Below are positions 22,151-33,220 of a stretch of DNA of 64,000 nucleotides, in pieces. Position 1 is the stretch's first letter, and every line of letters begins with the position of its first letter. Both the position numbers and the translations under genes were made by a program. The stretch comes from Chloranthus sessilifolius. Taxonomy: Eukaryota > Streptophyta > Magnoliopsida > Chloranthales > Chloranthaceae. The notes beneath the pieces were generated by a model. The model worked only from the letters and a program-made list of their open reading frames with translations, did no database searches and was not told the origin of the DNA. The stretch lies in NCBI GenBank assembly GCA_021018995.1, contig CM037585.1:82684646-82748645 (forward strand), read 5' to 3'.

Positions 22151-23289
22151 TATAAGAATATTAGCTGAAGAGGATGCAAAGTGTAGGTTTAGGGTCAGGT
22201 TGAGTGACCCATCTATGCATGCAATTGAAGGTGGGGTCAAGTCATACCTCTTAGACAAATGATGTGAGACATCCTATATGCTGTATGAATCTTTTCTTGT
22301 ACATGCAACAAAGCATTAAGTAGACCAAGCTGAGCACTACTTTATTGAAGAAAGAAATTAGGGAAAGCAAATTTATAGTTTTCAATCATATTTTATCTCA
22401 TGTGGTAGACACTCCTTTTTTCGATAGTAGTGTTGAGGCAGGCTATAGCTAGGAATCAGCCACCTTTAGCATATTAAGTTAGAGAATCATATTTAGATGA
22501 TGATCTAGATGGCTGTGATTGATTACACAAACACAGGGGTAAAATGGTGATTTCACCCTCCAAGCATGTTCTCTGGGAATCTACGATTTATAATTTTGTA
22601 TCGAAAATCAACTTTCTATGTGCAAGTAATATCTCCCATTGTGAAAATGGTAGCTCTATTAATTCGTGCCTACCAAATTACTGAGGAGGCCTATAGAAAA
22701 AATCTTTCATTGCTTTGCATCGGGAGATGGAGATCCATTTTCATCGCAATATTCTACAAATTGAGCCCCCCATAATGGGTAGCACGTAGTTTAAATTTGT
22801 GGAGGATTGGACTGAAATCCGATCTTCACCATCTGATTCAAAGCAATGAAATTTGTATGTAGGGACGTCCAATCTTCATTGCTTTTAATCAGATGGTAAA
22901 GATTGTATGTAGGGACGTCCAATCTTCATAGCTTTGAATCTTCATTATATTGCTGTAAATTTTGAAAAAGATGAAGTTTTTTTTTAAAAATTAACCCCTA
23001 ATGGCATTTTTGTAAATAATGAAAATGGATCTTCATTGGCTGATTTAAAGTGCGAAAGACTTTTCAGTGGAGGCGGGTATGTAAAGTCCCTTTAGGTAAA
23101 AGTTCAAAGTTTTCATGAGGATAGCTTTAATTGTGCCTATTGTCACGGAGGGCGCACTACGTGAAAATGGCATATAAACCACACTTGCAAACATATAAAG
23201 AACCACTGCCCAATCAGTGGTATAATAATCTATAGCCAAAATCAGTGGTTTATTATTATAAAATTGTCGTTTAATTACTTAACCCTCAT
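22149..23289. other. intergenic DNA, no gene recognised
   Basis: Contains a two-copy direct repeat (TTGTATGTAGGGACGTCCAA, about 22853 and 22905). Near 23205-23252 the two words AATCAGTGGT lie in direct repeat within a palindrome-rich stretch that may be a MITE end. No coding signal. Confidence 0.4.
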
Positions 23290-23640
23290 CACGTGTAACT
23301 CTAACCCTCATCACATGCCAAAACTATCGGGGTCCTATATCCAAACTCCTCTTTTCACAAAACCGCTGTCTCCCTTATTCATCTCTTTTCTTTCTCTCTC
23401 AAACCCTAGCCTCTCTCCTCTTCCTCTCTCTCGACAAACCCTTTGCACTAGTTCGTCTAATCCATCTCAAACCCTAGCCTCTCTCCTCTTCCTCTTCCTC
23501 TTCCTCTTCGTCATCCTCTCTCTCGATAGACCCTAGCTCATTGAATCTGTCCAATTTAGATATGTTTTATGGTTTTGATCTTGTGGAGCGGAGGATTTGA
23601 GATGGATTGCAAGCTGGTGAATACAGATCTAGGTATGTTA
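23290..23640 (+). promoter_or_regulatory. plant 5'-UTR-like first exon with donor, orphan
   Basis: A pyrimidine-rich stretch with repeated AAACCCTAGCCTCTCTCC (two copies, about 23400 and 23470) is followed by ATGGATTGCAAGCTGGTGAA and TCTAG|GTATGT near 23634. This is the usual look of a plant leader exon ending at a donor site. No downstream coding exon could be linked to it, so it may be an orphan or captured promoter. Confidence 0.35.
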
Positions 23641-25276
23641 TATGATTTTTGGTTATATTTTGGTTGATTTTGAGTAGGATTTGAGATAGACTTGGTAATG
23701 GTGGGGATTTGCCCAACATTCATCAGACTTTGCTATTGATTTTTCATTGTTTTCTAAGATCCTGCGACGTTCTTAATCGTTAGATTCGTTCAATCAATTG
23801 GATCCATCGAAATCAACTAGATCTGTTCAAAATCCATTCGGAAACCTCATTTTTTGAAGGATTTCTTAAGTTCGATTTAGGTTTTTTAACCTTATTCCAC
23901 AGATCCGTTGTATATGATGACTTAGTGGTATAAATGTTATCACTGTGGATGTTTAATCAATCTAGAGTTCAATTTATTTGTTTATTTTTATTTCGATGGT
24001 GATATTTTGGGAATTTTGTGGTCTGTTGTAGAGATTTTAGAAATTATGAGGCAATTTTCTTTATAAGGTTCCATTTACACAGGACATCCCCCCCTATTTT
24101 CTTTATAAGGCTCCATTTACATGCACAAACATCTATAGGACCTTAGAGGCATCTAATGGGGCATAGAAGGATTTTGTCCTTTTTTCTTCTATATAGTAGT
24201 AGGCTGTTGAGGATGCTATACAAAATTATGTGAATACAAATTTGTGAACCAAAATCCTTATAACCAAAGTTTCTTATTATTTTATTTTCTAAATATGAAG
24301 TATTTCGATTTTTCATATTGAGTTACACACATATTAATGCTTGTATTTATAATTGTACATGTCGATCTATATCACCTTCATGGCTAATGATAATTAAAAC
24401 AACACAGATATGCTTTTGTCTTTTCTGATATTATCATATGTACATTAAAATCAGTTTTTACACCATTTCAAAATGGCTATTCAAAGCCTAATGTAATTGA
24501 TTTCTATAGACCCTCCCTAAAATTTGTTTCAATAAAGCGTGTATCAAATCTGATTTCATGCAACTTATATATCTTTACTTTATGCTAATTATTAAATCCT
24601 TACCTCAATGAGGTTCTATGGATCTTTGCCCTCTATTAAATGAAAAAACAGGGGAAAATACAATAGATTGTAGAGTATAATGACTTTTTTCAGCATCAAT
24701 GTGCAAGTTCAATTGGAATAGGTCTAAATTTTCACGGTTCTTGAGGTTCTTAAAGGCCTTAAACTATAGAAATAACATTTCTCAGTAATTCTTAGTTCCG
24801 AGGAGTTTAATTAGAGGTAACAATTCTCATCTATTCTTGCTTTTGATGCCTTTGGTTCTGCTCTAATTTTTTGTTACTGCGTTTCCTATGAAATTGGTGT
24901 AAGTCTTTTGATATTGAAGTCGATAGAGGTTCAAGTACCAGGAACCAAGAGAAAGGATTATTAAACATGGAAAATGCACCCTTCTTTGAATAAATAAACA
25001 ATCATGCGCATCCCAAGGCTTGACCATTTGGATGTATGAGATTGACTAAAGTGCCTCGACGCTTCTCTTTTGATCATTCAATATATTATTGTTGTAATTT
25101 AAAAATATTGATTTATCGATGACAAATATGTACATTAATTTCTTTCATTCTCCACCAATTTCATTCTTTTTCTTTCAAACCCAAATCTATTTCAAGAATT
25201 TTCATTTCATTTTCGTCGCCTCTTCTTCCTCCTCTTCGTAGATCCACATTTGTTTAGGTCATCGCTTATATAAGGA
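23641..25276. other. intron-like or intergenic DNA, no gene recognised
   Basis: AT-rich without recognisable exons. A near-duplicate phrase CCCTATTTTCTTTATAAGG / TTTTCTTTATAAGG occurs around 24055-24110. Confidence 0.4.
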
Positions 25277-26774
25277 TTTTAGTATTATATGACCAATATA
25301 ATATGTCATATGCCGGATTAACGCATGATACAATGTATGAGAAATCGTTAAAAATAGAAGAATAGCAAATTGCTAAGCATTAGATCATTTTGTCAAGCTT
25401 CTTATATCGAAATTACCTATTCATTTTAATCAAGACTCATCGCAATTCGTTAGTGAATCGTAATCGCTGCATTCAACACTAAAATTATTTATCTCCTATA
25501 TGATAAATAATTTGTAATCATATTACTATTCGTGATATTGTTCTGTTTCATGAGCTATCATATAGATATATTAATATTCATGTTTAATGGTTCATGATTC
25601 ATGATGGAGACTATATATTATCATGTGATGAAGAGCACGAAAACAATCGGCATAGAGGTTGCCGCTGATAACATTATAAGGTTGCCGCGCAAGGTGCTTG
25701 TCACTAAGAATCCCATGGCTTGCCGCTGCAACCTCATCGCAGCTTGTTTTCAATCGTGTTTTGCATCATGCATTTTGGGTCTATATGAGCATATACCTTG
25801 GGTCCATTAATGGCCCATATGACCTTGGGTCTCAGGTAAATCACGAGCCCATCTAATATATATGAATATTAATATATCTATATGATAGGTGTAACGTGGG
25901 GCACAAGAATAGTTTTGAGACATTCTCCCTGAATGGTGTTCTCGGATGCACGAGTGCACCTACACTACAAGTCACGTCAGCTTCGGTGATAAGGTAGGGA
26001 ATATATTTTGTTAATATATATTTGGATTCTTATTCTCATATAGACTTAAAATTATTTATCATATAGGAGGAGATAAATAATTTTAGTGCTGAATTACGTA
26101 GAGTTACAGTTCACTATCTGATAACACGGTAAGCATACAAGTGTAACATGTAGACCTGATCTTGAGAAGACTTGATAATTTTAAACCTGATCAGATTTGA
26201 TATAAGATGAGTTAAGATAAATAAAGTATCAGTTTAATTGATGATGACATACTAGTTTTGACCACATGAAATCATATAACTTAAAATCAGTTTCCTTTAA
26301 CAGACATATCATTTTAGCAAGATATTTTGGTACCAGGCCATGTTAACCCATATAAGACTACGCTAGTTAGAAAATTAATTCACTAGTTATCAAAGTTTAC
26401 ATTAAGCATGCACTTGAATTCATACATTGTACATAGTACATTATTCTGATCCTGCTATGTCTTGGCATACTCTCCATGTGTTTGCCTAGTTCTGAGTTAA
26501 GTGATCTCGCTTTCTCAAGAGCTTAACTGTGTACTTGCAACAAGTGATCTCGCTAACTCGGGAGCTTGATTTTTTCTTGGTTCAAGTGATCTCGCTAACT
26601 CAGGAGCTTGACATATCTTGATTCAAGTGATCCCGCTAACTCGGGAGCTTGACTTTGCTGTTCTTCTGTTTTTGCCTGCATGTATATCTTGTTTCAGCTT
26701 GATTTCTCATACCTGTTGTATCATGCGTTAATCCAGCATATCAACATATTATATTAGTCATATAATACTAAAAT
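25277..26774. repeat. large imperfect inverted repeat made of LTR sequence
   Basis: The left arm (25277-25583) is the reverse complement of parts of the right arm (25857-26774). A 57-base block at 25277-25333 matches 26718-26774 with four differences. 25471-25519 matches about 26043-26095. A 26-base word near 25558-25583 matches 25862-25887 exactly. The left arm lacks the counterpart of about 26100-26715. The loop (about 25590-25850) carries GCCGCGCAAG/CTTGCCGC words. A transcript across it would fold into a long hairpin. Confidence 0.85.
26500..26655 (+). repeat. LTR tandem repeat, AAGTGATCTCGCTAACTCGG unit, four copies
   Basis: Units of about 40 bases contain AAGTGATC(T/C)CGCTAACTC followed by GGAGCTTGA. 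Each starts CAAG and ends CTTG, giving weak dyad symmetry. The LTR at 60.8 kb carries the same unit in about six copies. Confidence 0.85.
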
Positions 26775-26887
26775 CATATTCTTTATGCTTCTCGATGAGA
26801 ATATGGTAAATTATCAATATATGCTAGCAATATAATATTCTCTACTGAGCTTTGATGGTAGCCCATTCAATGCCTTAAATATCTTAG

Positions 26888-27006
26888 TTGCATATCCGGA
26901 CCCTGAGCAAGCAGCGGATCCTACATATGTGCCAGAAGAGGAGGAAAGAGACGAGGACGATGAAGACGAAGAAGATGATTTCGTGGAAGAATTCTTCCCG
27001 AAATAG
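26888..27006 (+). CDS. acidic mini-exon inside the LTR (ends EEFFPK-stop)
   Basis: After ATCTTAG the frame GCA TAT CCG... is open for 38 codons and stops at TAG 27004-27006. It contains PDPEQAADPTYVPEEEE and a long Asp/Glu run, ending VEEFFPK. It corresponds in position and character to 41029-41132 and 61387-61482. Confidence 0.45.
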
Positions 27007-27387
27007 ATTTGGGTTTTGAGAGAGAAAGAGAGATAGAAAGGTTGAGACAGAGGTATTAGATAAACTTATAAGAATTATGGATGGTATTTTGTGATACTTG
27101 TTATAGGATGTATAGGTTTTCTTTCCATTGTTTAGATGATGGATGACCGTCATCGGTGGAAAGCTATACATCAGATCAGTTGGTCTTGTATATATTTGTG
27201 CTTGTGTATTAGATCAGTAAACATCGGTTATTTTGCCATACAATTGCTGTCAGAGTAAGTATATTGCTTCCGTAATTGCAACACTTTGTACAAGAAATGA
27301 CCCCATGGATGAATAGATCATGTTAGGTGATCCGACGACACGACGGTTCTAATATTTGAAAGAAGGGAAACGTCGGGTTGTCACAGG

Positions 27388-27398
27388 TGGTATCAGAG

Positions 27399-27399
<1 letters not shown>
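27388..27399 (+). other. primer binding site, initiator-Met tRNA
   Basis: TGGTATCAGAGC, a perfect canonical plant retrotransposon PBS, two bases after the LTR end. Confidence 0.93.

Positions 27400-27400
<1 letters not shown>

Positions 27401-27484
<84 letters not shown>
27401..27484. repeat. (TA)n microsatellite directly after the PBS
   Basis: About 84 bases of uninterrupted AT dinucleotide replace the expected gag leader. Confidence 0.97.
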
Positions 27485-27487
<3 letters not shown>

Positions 27488-28620
27488 CAGTTCAGCAGGT
27501 CTTCAAAGAAGATCCGAAGTGCACCAATCTGCACTCGGACTTCATGTAGTCAAGCTGAGAGCTCAATTTGAGTTAAAGCTGTGTATGAACGACTCTACTA
27601 TTAGTGTAATTAAACGAACCACATACCTTGTTGGTGAATGCACGGGTGTGATGCTACCAACTTGGTATCAAGTACACCGGACTCGACAAATGAGAACCAA
27701 AATAACATGACAGTATTTGTCGGGGTACTTTGTGATCTTGAATACCGGAAGCATAACAGAAAGGTCTCTCTATAAATTTCTATATTTGAGGAAACTGGAT
27801 TTATGGCTGTGATTTCCTAGTTGCAGGGTCGGCTTGCACAGAAATGGAAATGGGAAATGGCATTCGCTTGCTGCTTGTTATAACCAGGTAGCTGCACTTT
27901 GCGTGCATGCTAATAAAAATGACTCATCGAGTCGAGTAACCCGCATTCCATGCAAGCAGCCTATCAGCCTCTTTGGTTTACATTCCAAGCTAGGCTAGCA
28001 TTTATTGCTTGTGTATGCTCCATAAGCGACAACCAAGCTTCATGTGTACATGAGTCGTATACATTGATGCATTGTATAGGTTAGCTGGGCTTGGTTTTTG
28101 TGCAAGGCCCATAGGGACACTTCTTTGTATAAACAGATAAGCCAAAAGAGGCTTATCCTAAAGACCTACTTCATGCCCAGATTTATATTTTATAAGGAAG
28201 GGTATTTAATCTTGACCTAGGCTAGCTTAATAACTATATGAGCTATATGATAGAACATATAAAAATGTGTGGTTCTGATCTATTCCATTCTAACATGGCC
28301 TCTTTTTACTTGTAGTTTTGCTATCAACATTGACAATCTACAGACTATATGGTTTTGATTAATGTTAACCACTACCTTAGAGAGGTCCTATGTGTCACGA
28401 TTTTGGCACATGTCCTACTGGACCCGTGACCTGTGTACTTAGTGTGAGTTCTTGACTAGGCCATCTGTTACAGGCACTCGGGTAGGGTGCATTTTGACCT
28501 TCGGACCCCTGTTCTTTTCCAGTTTAGTCCCTGTTTGGGCCCTATTTAAATCTCAAGTCTTTCCCCTTTACTTAACTGATTTCTGGGCCTTTTTTCTCAT
28601 AATTTCCAAACTGATTTCAG
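27485..28620. other. no gene recognised
   Basis: No retroelement gag is found downstream of the PBS, so the element is truncated here. The last 240 bases (from TGTCACGATTTTGG at about 28395) look like an LTR or intron ending in the acceptor before the kinase exon. Confidence 0.4.
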
Positions 28621-28909
28621 CCTTTTTCAATCTGGATTTGATTCGCGAGGCTATCAGGATAGCAAAACAAGATGGAATCTTTGTGTCCATGGATTTGGCC
28701 AGTTTTGAGGTATAGCTCATTTATCTTCTTGCTTTATTTTTTACTATTGTAAAAATATGTCAAAACAGGCTTTTATTTGATTTATATGGAAAAATTATTT
28801 ACGATTGGCAGATGGTTCGAGACTTCAAGTTACCCCTTATAGAATTACTGGAGACTGGGCATATTGACCTCTGTTTCGCAAATGAGGATGAAGCAAGGGA
28901 GCTTCTAAG
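28621..28909 (+). pseudogene. pfkB-type carbohydrate kinase, two exons
   Basis: Exon 28621-28709 (after GATTTCAG, before GAG|GTATAG) encodes LDLIREAIRIAKQDGIFVS and MDLASFE. Exon 28812-28909 (after TTGGCAG, before CTAAG|GTTAAT) encodes MVRDFKLPLIELLETGHIDL then CFANEDEARELL. The wording is that of plant pfkB-family sugar/adenosine-kinase-like proteins (the group of Arabidopsis At1g19600); NEDEA is the family's conserved block near the ATP site. Both frames and all splice borders are intact, but neither the N-terminal exons nor the catalytic GAGD exon is visible, so this is a gene fragment or a gene whose remainder lies beyond the 24.5-kb Athila insertion. Confidence 0.75.
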
Positions 28910-29735
28910 GTTAATTTTCAGAATTATTTATGTCTGAAACTCTTAATCTTTTGAGACATTCTTTTGTGAACTAGGAGTAAATTCGAACCATCCCATACTG
29001 GGATCTGGCAAGGTAACTTGCACAAACGTGGGTGACAGCTTTGGGCACTAATCCAAAGTGTGTCAGAGAACAGGCCGTGAAACAACCTACATATTTAGAC
29101 CGTACCCGAAATATATTATTGTTTTTTTGCGCCAATTCAGTGGTGTTAGACTGAGATCTCATCTCCATTAATGAGCACAAACAGTGAAGAAGTGATTTGT
29201 CATTGCCCCACTCTTCCACTATTTGGGTTAACTCAATAGCGCTTTGATCTGATTGAAATATGCACAGGATGCTGCTATTATCCCACTTGGTGTTAGGTAT
29301 GCGACCTGAGTGTTTGCTGTGGCACTGGAGTCAATCTCTGTCTTACAAAATGGTCAAGTCTTGGGAAGTGACCCAATATTTATTAGCATGTAAATTAGTG
29401 AAAGTGCACTTCTGACCATTCACTGATTTGTCGCTAAAGAATACCGGCGCATGTGTCCAACACATTTGACCTCAATTGTTCAACCCCAATTTTCAGATTG
29501 GAGTGTCCTTGTCACATGGGGTGGCTCTTTTCGTCCGAGCTTCACTGATCCTTTGGCATTCTCACTTCAGCTGATTAACTAAACAAATAGGATTCCATTG
29601 ACAAACAAAGCAGTGAAACCAGTCTTTTGGTTAACTCACTAATGGTCAGTGCTTCTCCAATGCTATAGGGGTGAACCAAACACCGAACGTGAGTCTGCTC
29701 TAGAATTTTTGTCCAACCATTATCAATAGGCTGTG
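28910..29735. other. flank of the Athila insertion, no gene recognised
   Basis: No further kinase exon is seen. ATGCACAG followed by GATGCTGCTATTATCCCAC near 29270 resembles an acceptor and short exon but is too short to support. Confidence 0.4.
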
Positions 29736-29740
29736 GTTAC

Positions 29741-31050
29741 TGTTGTGATTTTAAATGTGTTTTAAACTCGCAAGTGCACGAATCGGATTATAGTCAGTGG
29801 GTGCAGAGTACGAGATTGTTCCCACGAAGATTGGTTAGAAAATTATAAAGAGAAAATAGTAATTAATTAAAAGAACTACCACATATTTAGCACAAGATTT
29901 AAACTAGCTTACAAATTTTCAAGAGTGTGAAAGAAAGAAATAAATAATAATATACTGAAATTTAATGCAAGATATAAAGCGAGGTTTGGAATGCTAAATC
30001 CTCCCATCCATGGTCTAACATTTACCATCATAGATCTAACTGGTTGGAATTCAAGAGATGCAAGACACAAGATTGTTGTTCTTGCAAAACCGCAAAAAAA
30101 ATCGGCAAAATATTCACCGTAAAAGAAACTTAATTCTAATAACGATAAATAAATGTCACAGTCGAAATGAACAAAACATTCACCGTAAAAGAAATTTAAT
30201 TCTAATGACGATAAATAAATGTTACAAACTAAATGAACAAAACATTTACCGTAAAAGAGGTTTCTAATGACGATGAATAAATGTCGCAAATATTAGCAAT
30301 AAAGAATCTGGTATAAATTCCAAATCACAGATCCGTGTTCATGGGAAGAGCATGACTAAATCCCATACCTTAGAAATGGTGTTCGGTATTTACATAGATC
30401 GGTAAGAACAAATAAGCGATAAAATTATAATGCACCAAACATTGAATTCCAACCACAGATCTATGATAAATAAATGAAACCTAGGATGGAATTTATTAGA
30501 TCCCAATCCTCAAAGAAATTTAGCCACACATACTAGAAATGAACAACATAATTGAAAGATAAATTAAAATGAACATTAAAATACCATAAAAGATATTTCA
30601 CAAAAATCCACAAAAGCTTTAATCCAACCGGTACAATCCTTCTTTGAGTACAGAAATTAAACTAATTTAGGTTCTAGAACTAGGAAATGGAAGAATAGTA
30701 CTTGAAAAATAAAAGGGAAAGCTGGAAGAAAGCTAGAAAAATTCTTAGAAAATAAAAGCTAAAAAAAATATATCTCTAAAATCAATTCTCCAGTTTGCTT
30801 AAATAGGGTCTCAGCTCCAAATTTGAAATTCAAAAATCAAATTTGAATTTTAAATTTCAAGGACCATTAACTCCTTTGCTCAAATATTCCAACGTTTGCT
30901 GTTCTGATGCTCTTTCATGCTTTTAAATGCATCCAATGGTCAAATATTCCTGAAATAATTAGAACTTCATAAATATGTCAGATTGCCCTCATCGGATAGC
31001 TAAATGTAGGCTTAAAGGGGTGAAATATGATCATATTTCACTACTCATCA
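29741..31050 (-). mobile_element. Athila 3' LTR
   Basis: Nearly identical to 52966-54274. By eye about 13 of the first 270 aligned bases differ. On the plus strand it begins TGTTGTGATTTT and ends CTACTCATCA. The 5' LTR's corresponding outer dinucleotide is altered (AC instead of TG). The polypurine-like AGGTTTAGGGGTA borders it on the minus strand. Confidence 0.93.
30106..30295 (-). repeat. 66-bp subrepeat in the Athila LTR, about 2.9 copies
   Basis: Units starting CAAAA(T/C)ATTCACCGTAAAA begin at 30106, 30172 and 30238. The same trio is present in the other LTR at about 53330-53520. Confidence 0.9.
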
Positions 31051-33156
31051 TACCCCTAAACCTACACTTTTCTAGTCCTCGAGCAAAGGAGAAAATAAAC
31101 ACACTGAAAAATAAACTAACATCCTAAAATAATCAACAAATGCCACTTTCGTAAGGATCACGATTGCATTTAGCGTATGCAACAAGCCTTTAAACCACTA
31201 GGTGATCCCTAGTGGAGGAGTTTTGTCTCCTGAGGGTTTTCAGTGAAGTTACCCACAAACTTCAACACATTTTTGAAACCATTGATAAAATTGAGTTTTC
31301 AACGCATGGTTTTCATACATATTTAACTTCAAAGTACAAAACCATTAATCAATTCAACATGCGACTTCCCAATTTCAAATATTAATCTCATACCAATCAT
31401 ACCCGTATTCATTCAAATTAGTCTAATGCTCCAATTTTTAGATAACTCATTCATTCATGCCTAAACATAAAGTGCGTGTACACCAATGCTAATATCCATC
31501 TATTTCGAAACCAATTCAAACAATAAACCATCGGATCTCATGTCTTAACTCAATCCTCACAATAGATATACTCTCAAAAATAGAAACACTCAGATGATAG
31601 CTAAATTTTCACACATATGTGAGAAATCAATACAAAGTTAATAAAAGGTCTCACATGATAGAGGAAACACGATGTAATCAATGAATAAAGGAGAATCTCA
31701 TAGAAAGATACTTGTATATCCTCTGCATGTCATATCAAGTGTTATAGGTATTTTATATCGATTCTCCACAAGACAGTTACCAATGCAAGATTGGATCATG
31801 AAGGTTTTTTGTAGGGTTGTAACGGGGCTCAAGTAAGGGTAAGAAAGAAAGGAAAGTTGAGATTCAAAGTTTATGAGAAATTGGGAAATAGTCTAGCTCT
31901 GATTTTTCTGTTACTTTTCTTTTCTCACTCCTTTTTTTTTCATCTTTTAAATTTTATTTTCTTGAACCACCTCATAGTTTTCATTATTTTTCATAATTTT
32001 CTTTTTCTCCCCTTTTTTTTGATATTTTTCTGCCATACATTCTCAGTAAACACCATAGCTCGATATCTCTCCACTTACTCCCTTTTCGTTCATTCTCATC
32101 TCCTGTTCCTAATTTCTCAGAAGTAAGAAGGGTAAGGCTAAATTTTCAGAAATGGTGAAGGGATAAAGGTTAACGGGGCTTATCAAAAGAATATATAAAG
32201 GTAAAAAACTTCAAAAATAATTTTTAATAGGCTCAAAGGGGTACTAGAATGATAAATTTATATGAGGTGAGACATTTTAAGCACAAACAAGCCAAAGATG
32301 ACCTTCAATCATGTCCTCAAAAGATGGTAACCCTGCCTATTTGTCTTGAGCAAATATAACACGTTCTAACACAATAATATGAATTTAATGTCATGCAAAG
32401 TCACAAGTCAAAATAAAATGTATGAGATTATGCAAAAATAATTCGTATTCAAAGACAACTCCGAGTTTATGTAAAATCTCATCAAAGACGAGAAATTAGC
32501 TCTAAAGCTCACAGAGTTTAGTCTCTACTAAGAACCTAAGATTCAAAGTTCAAACTGGTTCCTTGATTTCTAGATCCTAACATGGTATAAGTGTAAAAAA
32601 AATATCTAAGCATGAATTTCTGAGTCATCCTCAAATTATCACCTTAAATTTCATCATCCTAGATATCAATAATCAAAATATGACATCGATATTCTCAAAA
32701 TTAAATTTGCATGCACCATCGATCAAAGTTTGAAAATTGTTGAAGAATAACCAATATGATGATTCCAAAATAGTAGAAAACTTGATTTTTTTTTTTCAAT
32801 TTTTGAAGACTACTCCAAAAAAAAAAGAGAAAAGAATGACCTTACTTTGTAAGGTATGAACTTTCACACCCCCAAACCTATTAAGTGCAATGTCCCCATT
32901 GTACCAAAATTTAGGATCACCCCAAAACCTGCATTAAACTATTACAGACCAATAGGCAAGAACAGGTGAAAAGTATCATCTGACAGAAATAATCATAAAA
33001 ATATTAGTCATTTATCTATCATACTTGCAAGAGAGCAGATTCATATGTAAAATGCTAAAAATAATTTAATAACTAAATTTTCATTCACAATCATAATTTT
33101 TTTTTTTCGTTTTTTTTTTTTTTTTTCCTTTTATTTTTTATTTACACAATTTACAA
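31051..33156. other. Athila 3' region, no env-like ORF seen
   Basis: This is where some Athila elements carry an envelope-like gene. No long minus-strand frame is present here. The sequence is AT-rich with poly-T near 33100-33134. Confidence 0.5.
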
Positions 33157-33176
33157 ACTTGGGTTGCCTCCCAAGT
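33157..33176 (-). other. perfect 7-bp hairpin downstream of Athila pol
   Basis: ACTTGGG-TTGCCT-CCCAAGT has a 7-bp stem and 6-base loop, 45 bases beyond the pol stop at 33221. On the minus strand it is followed by a long A-rich run. The phrase GGTTGCCTCCCAAGTAGCGC recurs in many plant Athila elements as I remember them. Confidence 0.65.
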
Positions 33177-33220
33177 AGCGCTAAGTTTAATGTCATCAGC
33201 CCGACATTCACATTTTCTTG

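Larger units (their letters stand above)
25690..27385 (+). mobile_element. chromovirus LTR (third family), 5' boundary uncertain
   Basis: The sequence ends CGTCGGGTTGTCACA at 27385 immediately before a canonical PBS, which makes it a 5' LTR in plus orientation. It shares ordered blocks with 59.0-61.8 kb: TGTTCTCGGATGCACGAG...GTGCACCTAC, the AAGTGATC...GGGAGCTTGA tandem repeat, TACTGAGCTTTGATGGTAGC, the acidic mini-exon, and CATGTTAGGTGATCCGACGA. Its start is obscured by the inverted arm to the left. Confidence 0.7.

Noticed and set aside
22061..22262. Overlapping open frames on both strands over the GA tract
   Set aside because: Arg-Glu and Ser-Leu repeats from a simple repeat.
23150..23255. 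A CACTA MITE beginning CACTACGTGAAAATGG
   Set aside because: No matching inverted end or 3-bp duplication found on the right side.
27356..27710. Open frames across the TA microsatellite
   Set aside because: Translation is Ile-Tyr repeats from (TA)n; no coding evidence either side.
31051..33156. Possible envelope-like gene in Athila
   Set aside because: No long minus-strand frame, signal peptide or membrane segment; the only sizeable frame (31857-32126) is on the opposite strand and low-complexity.
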